Part shown: positions 7,844-18,700 of the stretch, piece by piece | Layout: every line of letters starts with the position of its first letter | Numbering within the stretch: the first letter of the stretch is position 1 | Origin: an uncultured Eubacteriales bacterium | GTDB lineage: Bacteria > Bacillota > Clostridia > Oscillospirales > Oscillospiraceae | Direction of reading: 5' to 3' | Assembly (NCBI GenBank): GCA_949744075.1 | Contig: CATJWI010000087.1 | Coordinates: 1-33,468, forward strand | DNA length: 33,468 nt | Translations under genes and position numbers: made by a program | Notes under the pieces: generated by a model | The model's database searches: none | What the model saw: the letters and a program-made list of their open reading frames with translations, nothing else | Told to the model about the DNA's origin: nothing

Positions 7844-8299
7844 TTATTTCTCCTGGAGCAGCTTGTTCAGCTCGCTCATAAAGGTGCTGATATCCTTGAA
7901 CTGGCGGTACACCGAGGCAAAGCGCACATAGGCCACCTCGTCCACATCCTTGAGCCGGTCCATGACCATCTCCCCGATCTGGGCGGAGGGCACCTCCCGG
8001 TTCATCTCGTTCTGGAGGATCTGCTCGATCTCGTCCACCATCTTCTCCATGGTGTCAAAAGACACCGGCCGCTTCTCGCAGGCCCGGATCATGCCGTTCA
8101 GGAGCTTGCTCCGGTCAAAGCTCTGGCGGCTTCCATCCTTCTTGATGACCACCACCGGCAGGGTCTCCATCACCTCAAAGGTGGTAAAACGCTTATGACA
8201 GGCCAGGCTCTCCCGGCGGCGGCGGATGCTGGCGCCGTCCTCAGCGGGGCGGGAATCCACCACCTTGCTGTCCAGATAACCGCAGAAGGGACATTTCAT
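7844..8299 (-). CDS. nrdR: Transcriptional repressor NrdR (zinc ribbon + ATP-cone)
   Basis: 151 residues, the usual length. NrdR senses ATP/dATP through its ATP-cone and represses ribonucleotide reductase genes. The zinc ribbon is at residues 1-~45 ([17 protein letters not shown] ... RFTTFE) and the ATP-cone at ~47-140 ([18 protein letters not shown]). An oddity: where the family has C-x-x-C in the second half of the ribbon, this protein reads [10 protein letters not shown]. Ser31 (codon AGC, 8209-8207) replaces the third zinc-ligand cysteine. AGGAG lies upstream of the start. It sits downstream of folD with a 69-nt gap that contains a TGG-TAAAAT extended -10. Confidence 0.95.
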   Translation of the reverse strand: MKCPFCGYLDSKVVDSRPAEDGASIRRRRESLACHKRFTTFEVMETLPVVVIKKDGSRQSFDRSKLLNGMIRACEKRPVSFDTMEKMVDEIEQILQNEMNREVPSAQIGEMVMDRLKDVDEVAYVRFASVYRQFKDISTFMSELNKLLQEK

Positions 8300-8335
8300 A
8301 TCAGCACACTCCTATGTAGGATTTTGTTTCATGAT

Positions 8336-8341
8336 ATTTTA
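8336..8341 (-). promoter_or_regulatory. Possible nrdR promoter (-10 only)
   Basis: On the minus strand TGG-TAAAAT forms an extended -10, 37 nt upstream of the nrdR ATG. No good -35 is seen. nrdR may also be read through from folD. Confidence 0.4.
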
Positions 8342-8368
8342 CCACAGAAAAGAAAACTTTTCTACCCC

Positions 8369-9211
8369 TTAGGCCAAATTTTGACGGCGTTTTGCCGCCA
8401 AAAGGGTGTTTTCCATCAGCACCGCCCGGGTCATGGGCCCCACCCCTCCGGGCACCGGAGTAAGAAATGCCGACTTTTCCGCCACGGCGGCAAAGTCCAC
8501 ATCCCCGCAGAGCTTTCCCTCCCGGTTCCGGTTCATGGCCACGTCGACGACCGCAGCACCTTCCTTCACCATGTCCCCGGTGACCAGGCCCACCTGGCCC
8601 ACCGCGGAGACCAGGATATCCGCCTGACGGCAGACCTCCGCCAGATCGGGGGTCTTGGAGTGGCACACCGTCACTGTGGCATCCCGGCGCAGAAGCAACA
8701 GAGCCATGGGCTTTCCCACAATATTGGACCGACCGATCACCACCGCCCGCTTTCCCGCAGGGTCGATGTGGTACTCCTCCAGCATCTCCATCACGCCGGC
8801 CGGGGTGCAGGGCAGAAACCCCTCCCGGCCGATCAGGAGGTTCCCGGCGTTCACGGGATGGAAGCCATCCACATCCTTGGCCGGGTCAATGGCCTCGATG
8901 ACCGCCTGCTCATTCAAGTGCTTGGGCAGGGGCAGCTGGACTAGGATGCCGTCAATGTCCTCCCGCCGGTTCAGGGTCTCCACCAGCTCCAGCAGCTGCT
9001 CCTGGCTGGTCTCCTCCAAAAGGGCGTACTCCTCGCTGTAGAAGCCGCACTCCTCGCAGTCCTTCCGCTTGCTGGTCACATACACCCGGGAAGCCGGGTC
9101 GTTACCCACCAGCACCACGGCCAGGCCGGGCCGGCGGGGCAGCCTGGCCGCATCCGCCCGCACCCGGGCCTTTACTTTTTCAGACAGAGCCTTACCGTCC
9201 ATCCTGGTCAT
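8369..9211 (-). CDS. folD: Methylenetetrahydrofolate dehydrogenase / cyclohydrolase
   Basis: 280 residues from ATG 9211, chosen for GGAGAGG 6 nt upstream; another ATG lies 3 codons on. It interconverts 5,10-methylene-, methenyl- and 10-formyl-tetrahydrofolate using NADP, in the cytoplasm. All family marks are present: the catalytic YVTSKRKDCEECG (Tyr/Lys), DGILVQLPLPKH, DVDGFHPVNAGNL, the Rossmann stretch VIGRSNIVGKPMALLL, and TPVPGGVGPMTRAVLMENT. The start overlaps the last 20 nt of lgt, so it is the last gene of a tightly packed minus-strand unit. Confidence 0.96.
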   Translation of the reverse strand: MTRMDGKALSEKVKARVRADAARLPRRPGLAVVLVGNDPASRVYVTSKRKDCEECGFYSEEYALLEETSQEQLLELVETLNRREDIDGILVQLPLPKHLNEQAVIEAIDPAKDVDGFHPVNAGNLLIGREGFLPCTPAGVMEMLEEYHIDPAGKRAVVIGRSNIVGKPMALLLLRRDATVTVCHSKTPDLAEVCRQADILVSAVGQVGLVTGDMVKEGAAVVDVAMNRNREGKLCGDVDFAAVAEKSAFLTPVPGGVGPMTRAVLMENTLLAAKRRQNLA

Positions 9212-10133
9212 CCTGATCCTCTCCTTCCTCCTGCTCCTCCTGGGGCAGTTCCGCCCCTTCCTCTGGGACCTTCTCCTCCAGCCGGGCACAGCGGTTCACC
9301 CACAGCTCCGCCGGGTCATGGGGCCGGGACATCTGATAGAGCAACACCCCCGCCGCCGCTACACAGGACAGGATGGCCAGCACCTGGGACACCCGCAGGC
9401 CGGTGGCGAAAAAGTACAGGCTGTCGGTCCGCAGCCCCTCGATCCAGGCACGGCCCAAGCCATACCAGGCAATATAGCTCAGGAATATCTGCCCCTCGAA
9501 TTTTCGGCGCTTTGCCACCAGCAGAGCCAGCAGCAAAAAGCCCAGCAAGTTCCAAAGGGACTCGTAGAGGAAGGTGGGATGGACCTCCATGTACTGGTAG
9601 ACCCCGTCCACCGTGGTGTAGATCCCCATCCGCCAGGGCAGGTCGGTGGGGCTGCCAAAGGCCTCCACATTAACGAAGTTCCCCCATCTCCCGATCATCT
9701 GCCCAATGAGCATCCCGAAGGAGCCCAGGTCGGCAAAGGCCAGGAAGGGCACTTTTTTGACCCAGCAGAACACCAGCAGGACCAGGATGGCCATGATGAT
9801 CCCGCCATAGATGGCCAATCCCCCGTCCCAGATCCGAACCATCCGGCCAAAGTCTAGGGTCCCGTCGGCATTCCGGTAGAGGTCCAGGTAAAAAATGATG
9901 TAGTAGAGCCGCGCCCCAATGATGCACAGGGGCACGGCGTAAATCAGCAGGTCGATGATATCGTCCTGCTTGATCCCGTAACGGTCGGCCTTTCGGCTAC
10001 AATAGGCCACCGCCAGCAGAAACCCGGCGGCGATAATAATGCCATACCAGTGGATGGGCCAGCCAAAGATGCGGAAAGCGATGTCCCGCACATTGACCGC
10101 AAAGCCCAACCCAGGGAAGGTTACTGTACTCAT
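9192..10133 (-). CDS. lgt: Prolipoprotein diacylglyceryl transferase
   Basis: 313 residues. It transfers diacylglycerol from phosphatidylglycerol to the lipobox cysteine of prelipoproteins, in the plasma membrane. Seven hydrophobic segments are visible. The signature IGRWGNFVNVEAFG (~residues 150-165), the IWDGGLAIYGG segment, HPTFLYES and GLGRAWIEGLRTDSL (the C-terminal essential Arg) are all present. A ~35-residue acidic Glu/Gln/Asp tail at the C-terminus is unusual, and its coding DNA contains the folD ribosome site and start. Its ATG overlaps the ymfH stop by 4 nt (ATGA), so it is coupled upstream and downstream. Confidence 0.96.
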   Translation of the reverse strand: MSTVTFPGLGFAVNVRDIAFRIFGWPIHWYGIIIAAGFLLAVAYCSRKADRYGIKQDDIIDLLIYAVPLCIIGARLYYIIFYLDLYRNADGTLDFGRMVRIWDGGLAIYGGIIMAILVLLVFCWVKKVPFLAFADLGSFGMLIGQMIGRWGNFVNVEAFGSPTDLPWRMGIYTTVDGVYQYMEVHPTFLYESLWNLLGFLLLALLVAKRRKFEGQIFLSYIAWYGLGRAWIEGLRTDSLYFFATGLRVSQVLAILSCVAAAGVLLYQMSRPHDPAELWVNRCARLEEKVPEEGAELPQEEQEEGEDQDDQDGR

Positions 10134-11410
10134 TTTCCCTCTCCTTTCGGCTTTACCACCGCCAGAGCAGTCTTGCTCTCCACCACCACCCGGCGGATGG
10201 TCTGCTCCACGTCCGCCTTGCTGATATTGGCAAAGCAGTCGGCAAAGTCCAGGTAGTCATAGCCGCAGAAGTGGGCCATGGCTTGGTTGATACATAGATT
10301 CTCAAAGGAGTTGAGCCCCCGGACCATGCTGCCGTAGACCGCCCGCTTCAGCCGCTGGAACAGGGCCTCGTCCACCCCTTCCCGGCTCAGCCTCTCCCCC
10401 TCCGCCAGAACGGCGGCCCGGACCGCCTCCGGATCCCGGCTCTCCCCGCCGGCGCAGAGGAAGGCAGCGCCGGGATATGCCTCGCAGCCATAGCCAAAGC
10501 TCTCGTTCACCAGCCCCTCGTTATAGAGCCTGGCATAGAGGGGACTGGAGGTGCCCAGCAGGGCCTCGCAGGCCAGGTTGCCCGTCAGCTCCCACTTCAG
10601 CCACTCCCCACCCTTCTGGGGCGGCGTATCCTTAAAGCCCAGCTGGAAGATGGGCACCGATACCGCCATCTCCTTCTCCCAACGGCTCATGTGTGCCTGG
10701 GGCGCCTCGGGCTGGCCGTGATCCTTCTCCGCCGGGGCGTGGCCCTGGACGGGCAGCACCTCCCGGGCAATGGCCGTCACCCGCTCCGGGTCCACGTCGC
10801 CGGTGACGCACAGGACCATATTTCCCGGGTCATAAAAGGCCCGGTGGCACAAGTTCAGCGTATCGGCGGTGATCTGGGCGATGGATTCCACCGTTCCGGC
10901 AATATTCACCTGGATGGGGCTGTGGGCGTAGAGCCCTTCCAGCATCCCATAAAAGACCTGGGTGTCCGGCTCGTCGTCCCCCATGCGGATCTCCTGGCCG
11001 ATGATGCCCTGCTCCTTGTCCACGCTCTCTTGGGTGTAGTAAGGGATGGAGACGAAGGAGAGCAGGATCTTCAGATTCTCCTCAAACTTTTCGGTGCTCT
11101 CAAAATAGTAGCCCGTCATAGCCGTAGAGGTAAAGGCGTTGGGCGATGCCCCGTTGGCCGCCAGGTCCTGGAGGGCGTTGCCCTCCTTGGTGTCAAAGGT
11201 CTTGTGCTCCAGGAAATGGGCCACACCGGCGGGGGTATCCACCCATTGGCCATCCAGCCGGAAGCGCATATCCATGCCGCCATAGTTGGTGGCAAAAAAG
11301 GCGTAGCTCTTTTGGAAGCCAGGCTTCTGGTCCACATAAATGTGAAGGCCGTTTTCCAGCACGGTGTGGAAGAAGCTCTCCCCCAGCCGCTCATAGCGTT
11401 TCTCTTCCAT
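10130..11410 (-). CDS. ymfH: M16 family zinc peptidase, YmfH-like (catalytic partner)
   Basis: 426 residues from ATG 11410, which has GGGAGGGGTGAGC upstream; the track start lies inside ymfF. M16A-type peptidase with the inverted zinc motif HFLEH (His65, Glu68, His69) and the downstream Glu in GIIGQEIRMGDDEP. The C-terminal M16 domain begins around residue 190 (AFYDPGNMVLCVTGDVDPE). It is the active half of a YmfF/YmfH pair. In Bacillus relatives the pair has been linked to EF-P aminopentanol modification, and NCBI family names reflect that; the substrate is not shown here. It lies 2 nt after ymfF and overlaps lgt by 4 nt. Confidence 0.88.
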   Translation of the reverse strand: MEEKRYERLGESFFHTVLENGLHIYVDQKPGFQKSYAFFATNYGGMDMRFRLDGQWVDTPAGVAHFLEHKTFDTKEGNALQDLAANGASPNAFTSTAMTGYYFESTEKFEENLKILLSFVSIPYYTQESVDKEQGIIGQEIRMGDDEPDTQVFYGMLEGLYAHSPIQVNIAGTVESIAQITADTLNLCHRAFYDPGNMVLCVTGDVDPERVTAIAREVLPVQGHAPAEKDHGQPEAPQAHMSRWEKEMAVSVPIFQLGFKDTPPQKGGEWLKWELTGNLACEALLGTSSPLYARLYNEGLVNESFGYGCEAYPGAAFLCAGGESRDPEAVRAAVLAEGERLSREGVDEALFQRLKRAVYGSMVRGLNSFENLCINQAMAHFCGYDYLDFADCFANISKADVEQTIRRVVVESKTALAVVKPKGEGK

Positions 11411-11412
11411 GC

Positions 11413-12693
11413 TCACCCCTCCCTTCCGTTGAGGAAATAGACCGTATCCAGGCTTAAGGACTTGGCCACAGCCACCGCCTGGTCCAGACTCACCGTCTCC
11501 ACCGCCCGGGCCAGCTCCTCCGGGCCCTGAGTGAGGCCGGCCACCGCCTGGCCCACCCACCAGTCCTCCTGGCGGCCCTGGCTGTCCAGGGCGGTGAGGA
11601 GGGAACTGACGGTATACCTCCGGGCCCCCTCCACCTCCCAGGGCTCGAACTCTTTTTTGCGGCAGGCCTCCAGCTGGGCCATGATCTCGTCCTCCGCCCG
11701 CTGCTTGTTGGAGAACTCCACCCCGGAGGACACCAGCATCACGCCCTTATATTTCTGGACCGAAGAGCTGGCGTAATAACACAGGGATAACTTTTCCCGC
11801 ACATTGAGGAACAGCTTGGCGGTGGTGGTGCCTCCAAACAAAGCATTGCAGAGCACCAAGGCGGGATAGTCCGGGGATGCGGCGGTGATCCCGCCGGTCC
11901 GGAATCCCATGGTCAGCTTGCCCTGGGCCACGTTCAACCGCTCCTCCACCTGCCGCACCGACTGGGCGGTAGGGACCACAAGGGTCTGGGGCACCTCATA
12001 GCCTCCCTCCCGCGGCAGGCCCGCCAGGGCCTTTTGCAGGATGAAGCATCCCTGGTCCGTCCCCGCCGAGCCGCAGTAGTACAGCTCCAGCCGGGCATGG
12101 GCCAGCAACTCCCGATAGCGCTTCCAGGCCGATTGGGGAGTGATGGTCTCCACATCGGCCTCCCGGCCCATGCGCCCCACCCCGTAAGGCTCCTGGCGGC
12201 ACATCTCCTCCACCACCCGGTCAATGGCATACTGGCGCTTGTCGTTGACCTCCGAGCGGATCCGGTCCACCAGGTTGGCCTTCTCCTGCCGGGTGTAATC
12301 CGGGCAGAAGGCTCCGTCCCGGGTGTAGGGCCGCAGCAGCAGCTCTCCCATCAGCTCCGCCGCCGGGTCCAGCACGCCGCTGCCGTCCAGGGTATAGGCA
12401 TCATCCAGAAAACTGCCGATGAAGCCCACGCACTGGACCTCTCCTTTTTTACGGACCACCGGCTCAATAGAGCCGCCGTAAAGCTGGTCCAGGGCGGCCG
12501 CCAGGGATTGCAGGTCCGGGTGGGCCTCGCTGCCCCGGCGAAGCAGATAGGGGATCAGGGCGTTGACGGCTGCGGTCTCCTGCGCCATGGGGGCCAGCAG
12601 AGTCATGGACAGAAGAGAGGATTTGAATTTTTTAGTGTGGACCGAGGTGAGAAACACGCCGGGCAGCAATTGGGTCCGGGTCACGTCGCTCAT
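11413..12693 (-). CDS. ymfF: M16 family peptidase-like protein, YmfF-like (non-catalytic partner)
   Basis: 426 residues, the same length as YmfH. It has the same two-domain M16 fold (N-terminal half with ALIPYLLRRGSEAHPD, C-terminal half with LELYYCGSAG and LTMGFRTGGI). The HxxEH zinc motif is replaced by RRGSEAH, so it should be the inactive subunit of a heterodimer with the next gene, as in other M16 pairs. AAGGAAGGTGG lies upstream of the ATG. The gap to ymfH is 2 nt, so co-translation is likely. It is the first gene of the ymfF-ymfH-lgt-folD unit. Confidence 0.87.
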   Translation of the reverse strand: MSDVTRTQLLPGVFLTSVHTKKFKSSLLSMTLLAPMAQETAAVNALIPYLLRRGSEAHPDLQSLAAALDQLYGGSIEPVVRKKGEVQCVGFIGSFLDDAYTLDGSGVLDPAAELMGELLLRPYTRDGAFCPDYTRQEKANLVDRIRSEVNDKRQYAIDRVVEEMCRQEPYGVGRMGREADVETITPQSAWKRYRELLAHARLELYYCGSAGTDQGCFILQKALAGLPREGGYEVPQTLVVPTAQSVRQVEERLNVAQGKLTMGFRTGGITAASPDYPALVLCNALFGGTTTAKLFLNVREKLSLCYYASSSVQKYKGVMLVSSGVEFSNKQRAEDEIMAQLEACRKKEFEPWEVEGARRYTVSSLLTALDSQGRQEDWWVGQAVAGLTQGPEELARAVETVSLDQAVAVAKSLSLDTVYFLNGREG

Positions 12694-12741
12694 GGGACCA
12701 CCTTCCTTTCCGTTTCAAAGGGATAGAATGGAACAAAGGCT

Positions 12742-12771
12742 ATTATACAACAGATTTTTCCGTTTGGCACC
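12742..12771 (-). promoter_or_regulatory. Promoter of the ymfF-ymfH-lgt-folD unit
   Basis: On the minus strand TATAAT (12747-12742), with GTGCCA 18 nt upstream as a partial -35. Transcription would start about 40 nt before the ymfF ATG. It lies in the 100-nt gap after the glucan synthase gene, where I see no convincing terminator for that gene. Confidence 0.55.
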
Positions 12772-12793
12772 CCTCTGGGGCGAAAAAAGTCTT

Positions 12794-15700
12794 TTATTTT
12801 CCCTCCGGGAGGATGACCTCCAACCTGTGCTCCCCCTTCAGCCCTGTCAGGAGAAGCTCCTCCGCGGTAGCACCGTCCAAAAGGGTCCGGGCCGTTTCCC
12901 CCCGCCGGACCAGAATGTGCAGCATACCCTCCGGCAGGGCCCAACGGAGCTCACAGCCGGTCCAGGTCTTGGGAAGGTTCGGTTTTACCGTAAGGCGTCC
13001 TTCCTTAACAGTTATACCCAGCAACCCCTCCAGGGCCGCCTGATGATACCAGCCCGCCGCCCCGGTGTACCAGCTCCAGCCGCCCCGGCCCCGGTGCTGT
13101 GGGTGGGCGTACACATCCGCCGCCAGCACATAGGGCTCCGCCTTATAGACCTCCTCCGGGTGGGTGGAGGGCAGAAGAGCGTGGAGCAGGGCCTGCCCCT
13201 CCTCCGGCCTGCCGTCCCGGAAGCAGGCCAGGGCCAGCCAGACGGCGGCGTGGGTATACTGTCCGCCGTTCTCCCGGACGCCGGGGAGATAACCCCGGAT
13301 ATAGCCTGGCCGGGCCTCCCCGTCGTCAAAGGCGGGGTCGAAAAGCCGGACCAGTCCGGCCTCCCGGTCAAACAGTCTCTCCAAGGCGGCCGTAAGGGCC
13401 TTGTCTCCCTTTTCTCCCCCGGCGAAAAGGGCCCAGCTCTGGGGGATCGAATCGATTTGGCACTCCTGGGAGTCACTGCTGCCCAAAGGTTGGCCGTCAT
13501 CATACCAGCCCCGGAGATACCATTCCCCGTCCCAGGCCGCCTCGGCCGCCTCCCGCAGCTTACGGGCCCAGTCCCGGCAGAGGGCCTCTCCCTCCCGGTC
13601 TTCCCGCTGCGCCGTTAGAGGCAGAAATGCCTCCAATGTCACCACGGCAAACCAGGTCAGCCACACGCTCTCTCCCCGACCCCGGCCGCCCACCTCATTC
13701 ATGCCGTCGTTCCAATCTCCGGCGCCCATTTTCAGCAGACCGTGTTCCCCGGTCCCCCGGTCGATCACACACCGAATGGCCTGAAGGGCATGGGCATAAA
13801 CGTCCTCTGTCTCCGCTGTGGATCGAGGGACAAAATATCGTTCCTTCTCCTCTGGTTTCAGCGGTTCCCCTGACAAGCAACTTACCTGTTCAGATAATAT
13901 ATTCCAATCATCCCAAGCGGAAATATACCGGCTCAGCGCATAGGGCAGCCATAGCAGATCATCGGAGATCCGGGTGCGGACCCCCCGGTTCTTTTCCTCC
14001 CCCACCTCGTGCCACCAGTGCTGTACGTCCCCCTCCCAAAACTGGTGGGCACAGCAGCGCAGGATCTGATCCCGGGCCCATTCCGGCTGAAAGGGTAGCA
14101 GGGCAAGGGTGTCCTGTAGCTGGTCCCGGAACCCGTAGGCCCCACCGTTCTGGTAGTGGGAGGTCCGTCCCAGCAGGCGGCAGGCGATCACCTGGTAAAG
14201 GCACCAGCCGTTGAGATATTCGTCCAGAGCCGGGTCCGGCGTCTTCACTTTCAGAGGGCACACCAGCTCCCGCCATCGCTTTTCCGTAGCTGTCAGCAAA
14301 GGGCCAAACTGCTCCGGGTCCACCCGTTCCGTTCCCCCCGCCCCGGTGGCAAGACACACCCGCTCTCCAAAACTGTAAAGGGCCTCCTCTTTCCCCAGGC
14401 AGATATGCCGCAGCTCCCCCGCTCCCTCGGGCAGCTCCACCAGCAAGAGCCGCCGGTTTTGATCCCAGGGGACCAGGGCGGTGGTCTTCACCGTCCCGCC
14501 GGGCCATTTCTTCTCCCAGCAGGCCCAGCCAAACCCGTAGGTCACAGTCACGCCCAGTCCGTCCCCGTCCGCAAAGAGACTGTGGCTCTCCCCCTTCCAG
14601 CCCAGCAGGAACCATTCCGGCCCACCCACTGCCAGAGGGTCGTTATTCCAGGGCGTGATGGGAGACTCCCGGGAATTGCCCTGCCACAAGTGGCCACATC
14701 CGCTCTCATCCATGATCCAGCCAAAGCTGGGATTGGTCAGGAGTTGGCTCCAGCCCAAGGGAGGCAGGTTTCCGTTTAGTTGTAAAGCAAATTCACTTTC
14801 TGGGGCGAAGTTCCATTGGACAGGCTCCCCAGCAAGCCGGCAGCTCCGCCTGGGCGGCTGAACCGGCTCTTTTCCCTCTTTCTTCCACTGCCCCTGGGGC
14901 GTTATCAGCACTGCCGCCCAATCCTCCCAGGGGCTGGAATCCCCCTCTATCAGGTGGATTCCACCCTTTCGCCCCAACTGCCCCTCCCGGCCCAGGGCCT
15001 TGATCTGCTCCAGCACCCCGCTTTTTTGCGGTCGAAGATAGCTGCCCCCATCCGAGAGGAGATAGACCAGGTCAAAGGAATAGCTGCATTGGCTCAAAAG
15101 GGCATGGGCCTTCAACGGGAACAGCTCTACTCCCTCCTCCCCGGGTTGGACCACGGCCAGGGGCAGGTCTCCCGACACGCCGTAGGCCCACAGGGCCGAT
15201 TGAGGACTGTCTCCCCGCTCCCGGCCGGGAAAATTCAGGACAGAGAGCAGCTCCATGGCCCGCTCCTCCTCCCCGGCGGAGAGCTGCAGCTCCCGCAGGA
15301 GACCGTCCAACCGCCCTACCGTCTGCTCCGGGGCGGAGAGCACCGACAGGGCCGTCCGCTCCGCCTGCTCCTCCCCATCCTCAAAGCCCAGAGCCAGCCG
15401 GAGATGAAATCTCCCGTTCTCCCCCAAGGGAAAGCGGACCAGCAGGCAGGGGTCCAGCACCGCGCCCGCGCTATGCTCCGCCTGGGCCTCCAAAGCCTGC
15501 TCCAACCGGCGCAGGCCGCCGCGGCCCAGGGCCTTCTCCCGGCTGGTGTCCCAGGTGGCCTCCTCTCGGTCCCAGAGCACTGAAACCGTCGCCCGCCGGT
15601 CTCCCGTCCTGGGGCGTCGCACAAAGGTCATCCCCCGATCCAGAACTTTACTCTCCAGAGAGAGCTTGGAATAGGCCGGATGGGCCCGGTGATCCTCCGG

Positions 15701-18700
15701 CCGGGCCAGCATGGGCTCCAGATAGCACACTACCTCCCCCGCCTCCGGCCCCTCCAGAGCTACCGTCCACAACGCGCCCCGTTCCCCTCTGGGAAGGATC
15801 AGCCGTATCTTTGCTGTAAAGGTCTTTCCATTTGCAGTCCATGTGGCCCCGCCGCCGTCAAAGCTCCAGTCAAAATTCCCCTCTTCCAGCAGGGGCGCCC
15901 CAGTCAGCGGCCACAGCTCCCCTCCCGGGTCCCGGTAAAAAAAGCTGACTCCCGCCGGGGCATAGCGCTGTCGGAGCTGACTGACCAGAGGGCTCTCCCC
16001 CTGTTCATTGGTAAGGGCCACTGCCCCGGCGTCAGTGCACAGGGCGGAAAGCAGCCCGTTGGACAGCAAGTGACAGGCCGGCCGGGCTAGGTCAAAGCCC
16101 GATCCCGTCCTGCAAAATTGACTCTGCCGCTGGGGCCGGCTCCGCTCCGGTCCTGCCTGGCGGCCCGTCTTCATTACGGGAGCCCCCACCGGCACCTTCT
16201 CCTGAAGCAGCTCCCGGAAGGCCCCCATGGCGCAGTCTCTTAGAAAGCGCTTCTGCATCACATTGTCCATCAAGGCGTTGTCCACCGCCACCAGGCTCAT
16301 GCCCAAGTGGTGAGCCATAAAGGAGCGAACCACCGCCCACTTCTCTCCCTCCGGCAGATGGGCGGGGGTAAAATCCACCGCCTCATAAAGGCCGTATTCC
16401 CCCTCCAGGCCCATGTCCCGCAGCCTTCTCAGGTTCCGCCCCGCGCTTCTGGGGGCCAGCAGCAGGGTCAGGAAGGAGGCATAAGGGGCCACCACCAGCT
16501 CCCGGTCCAGCCCCCGCTTCAGGCCCAAGGCCTGGACCCCGTGGGCCTTATACTGGTAAGCCATCCCGGGGTCAAAGGCATAAAACCCCGACTCCGAGAT
16601 GCCCCAGGGCCTTCCCGCCCGGCCGCCCCGCCTTTTCTGGGCGTAGACGCAGAAGGACAGGGACTCGTACATCAAACTCCCCTGCTCACAGGGCAGCAGC
16701 AGGTTGGGCATAAAATACTCGAACATGGTCCCCGTCCAGGAGGCCATACCGCAGTAGTCGTTCTCCCCCACCAGGGCCCGGCTCAGCTTCCGCCAGTGGC
16801 GGGGGTCCACCTCTCCCGAGGCGATGGCCAGATAGCTGGCAAGCCGGGCCTCGCTGGCCATCAGGTCGTACCAGCCGGCGGTAAACTCCTCCTTCTCCAC
16901 GTCATAGCCGATGGTGAACAGCTTCCGGCTCTCGTCATAGAGGGGCGAGAGGGCCATGGCGTCGGATAAGACCTCCGCCCGGCGGGCCAGGGCATCCTCC
17001 CCCCACTCGTAGAGGGCCTCCCGCAGGGCGATGAGACAGCCCTTCAAATTGCCGCTGTCCACCGTGGAGACATACTGGGGCCGTAGTGGGGCGCAGTTCG
17101 AGGTATCATACCAGTTGTAAAGGTGCCCCTTCCACTTGGGCAGAGCTTCCACCGTATCCAGGATGTGGCCGATGAGCTCCACCGCCTGCCCCCGGCCTGT
17201 CAGCTCCAGGTCGGCGGCGGCCACGCAGCTCAAAAGGGCCATCCCGATATTGGTGGGGGAGGTCCGGCGGGCCGGGCCCAGCCAGGGCTTCTCCTGGACG
17301 TTGTCCGGCGGCAGCCAGTGGTCCTCCTCCCGGAGCCAGTCCTGGAAATAACCCCAGATCAGGGCGGCCTGATGCAGCAGGAAGGGCCTGTCGTCCCCGT
17401 TGGCCCCCTTCCCCTCCTTCACCGGCCGGGACATGGCCCAGGCAAAGGCCGGGGAGGCCGCCCACACAAGGCCCATGGCCGCCCCCGCCGGGAACCGGGC
17501 AAATCCCATGGCAAAAAGTCCCACCGCCACCGCCGGCCATTGGGTCCGGAAGTTGCTCCCGATCCCCTCCTTTTTCCGCTCGGCGTCCGCCGCCGTCACC
17601 CATTCCAGCATTTTTTTGTGGCTTATCACCCCCCGCCACAGAGCGGTGCAGATGGCCGAGGCGCTGATCCAGGCGTGATAGGGCAAAAAGAGGAGCTGTA
17701 CCAAGGTCTGAAGGATCATCCCTCCCGGCCCGGCGATGATGGTGGCGTGGTACCGCCGCCGCAGTCCCACTCCCCCCCGGATGGCCAGGTCCGCTCCGGT
17801 AAGCAGCAGGTTGGACCAGGCGGAGACGATAGCCAGAGCCGCCGCGGCTCCGAAGGCCGGGGCGGACAGGCACATCCCCAGCAGCAGAGCCACCAGGGTA
17901 AACACAGGGGAAAGGCTCCGGCGCAGGTTATCAAAGAGCTTCCACTTATCCATGGGGGCAATGGGATTCTCCACCCGCTCCCCCTTCTCATTCCGCACAT
18001 ACCGCCCCAGCCAGGGCAGCAGCTGCCAATCCCCCCGGACCCAGCGGTGGAGCCGGGAAAAATAGCCGGAGACCTTGTAGGGATACCCGTCGGTCAGCTC
18101 CACATCCTCCAACAGCCCCGCATGGAGATAGGCCCCCTCCAGAAGGTCGTGGGACAGGACTCGGTCCTGGGGGAACCGGCCCTCCAGGCATTGGGCAAAG
18201 GCCTCCACATCGAAAATGCCCTTGCCCGTATAGGTCCCCCGGTCAAAGAGGTCGTGATATACGTCGCTGCAGGCCCCGCCGTAGGGGTCGATCCCCCCCT
18301 GGCCGGCAAAGATGCGGGAGAACTGGGAGCGGTTGGCCGCCTTCAGCTCCACCCCCACCCGAGGCTGAAGCAATCCATAGCCCGCCGTCACCACCCGCCG
18401 GCGGGGGTCCACCTGGGGCCGGTTCAGGGGGTGGAGCATAGCCCCCACCAGCTCCCGGGCCGCCCCCACGTTGAGGGCGGTATCGGAGTCCAGCGTAATG
18501 ACATACCGGGTGTTTTTCAGCGCCCTGAGCTCCCCCGCCCGGACCCGCAGGCCCGAGGGCCGCCCCCGGAGCAGGCGGGTCAGCTCCAGCAGGGCCCCCC
18601 GCTTTCTCTCCCAGCCGGTATACCGTTCATCGGTCCGTTGAAATACGGGCTGGCGGAAAAAGAGGTAGACCCCCCCGCCATATTTCTCGTTCAGGGCGTC

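Noticed and set aside
8347-8364. AGAAAAG/CTTTTCT palindrome after folD as a terminator
   Set aside because: All A/T-rich, 7 bp, no T run on the minus strand; too weak to call.
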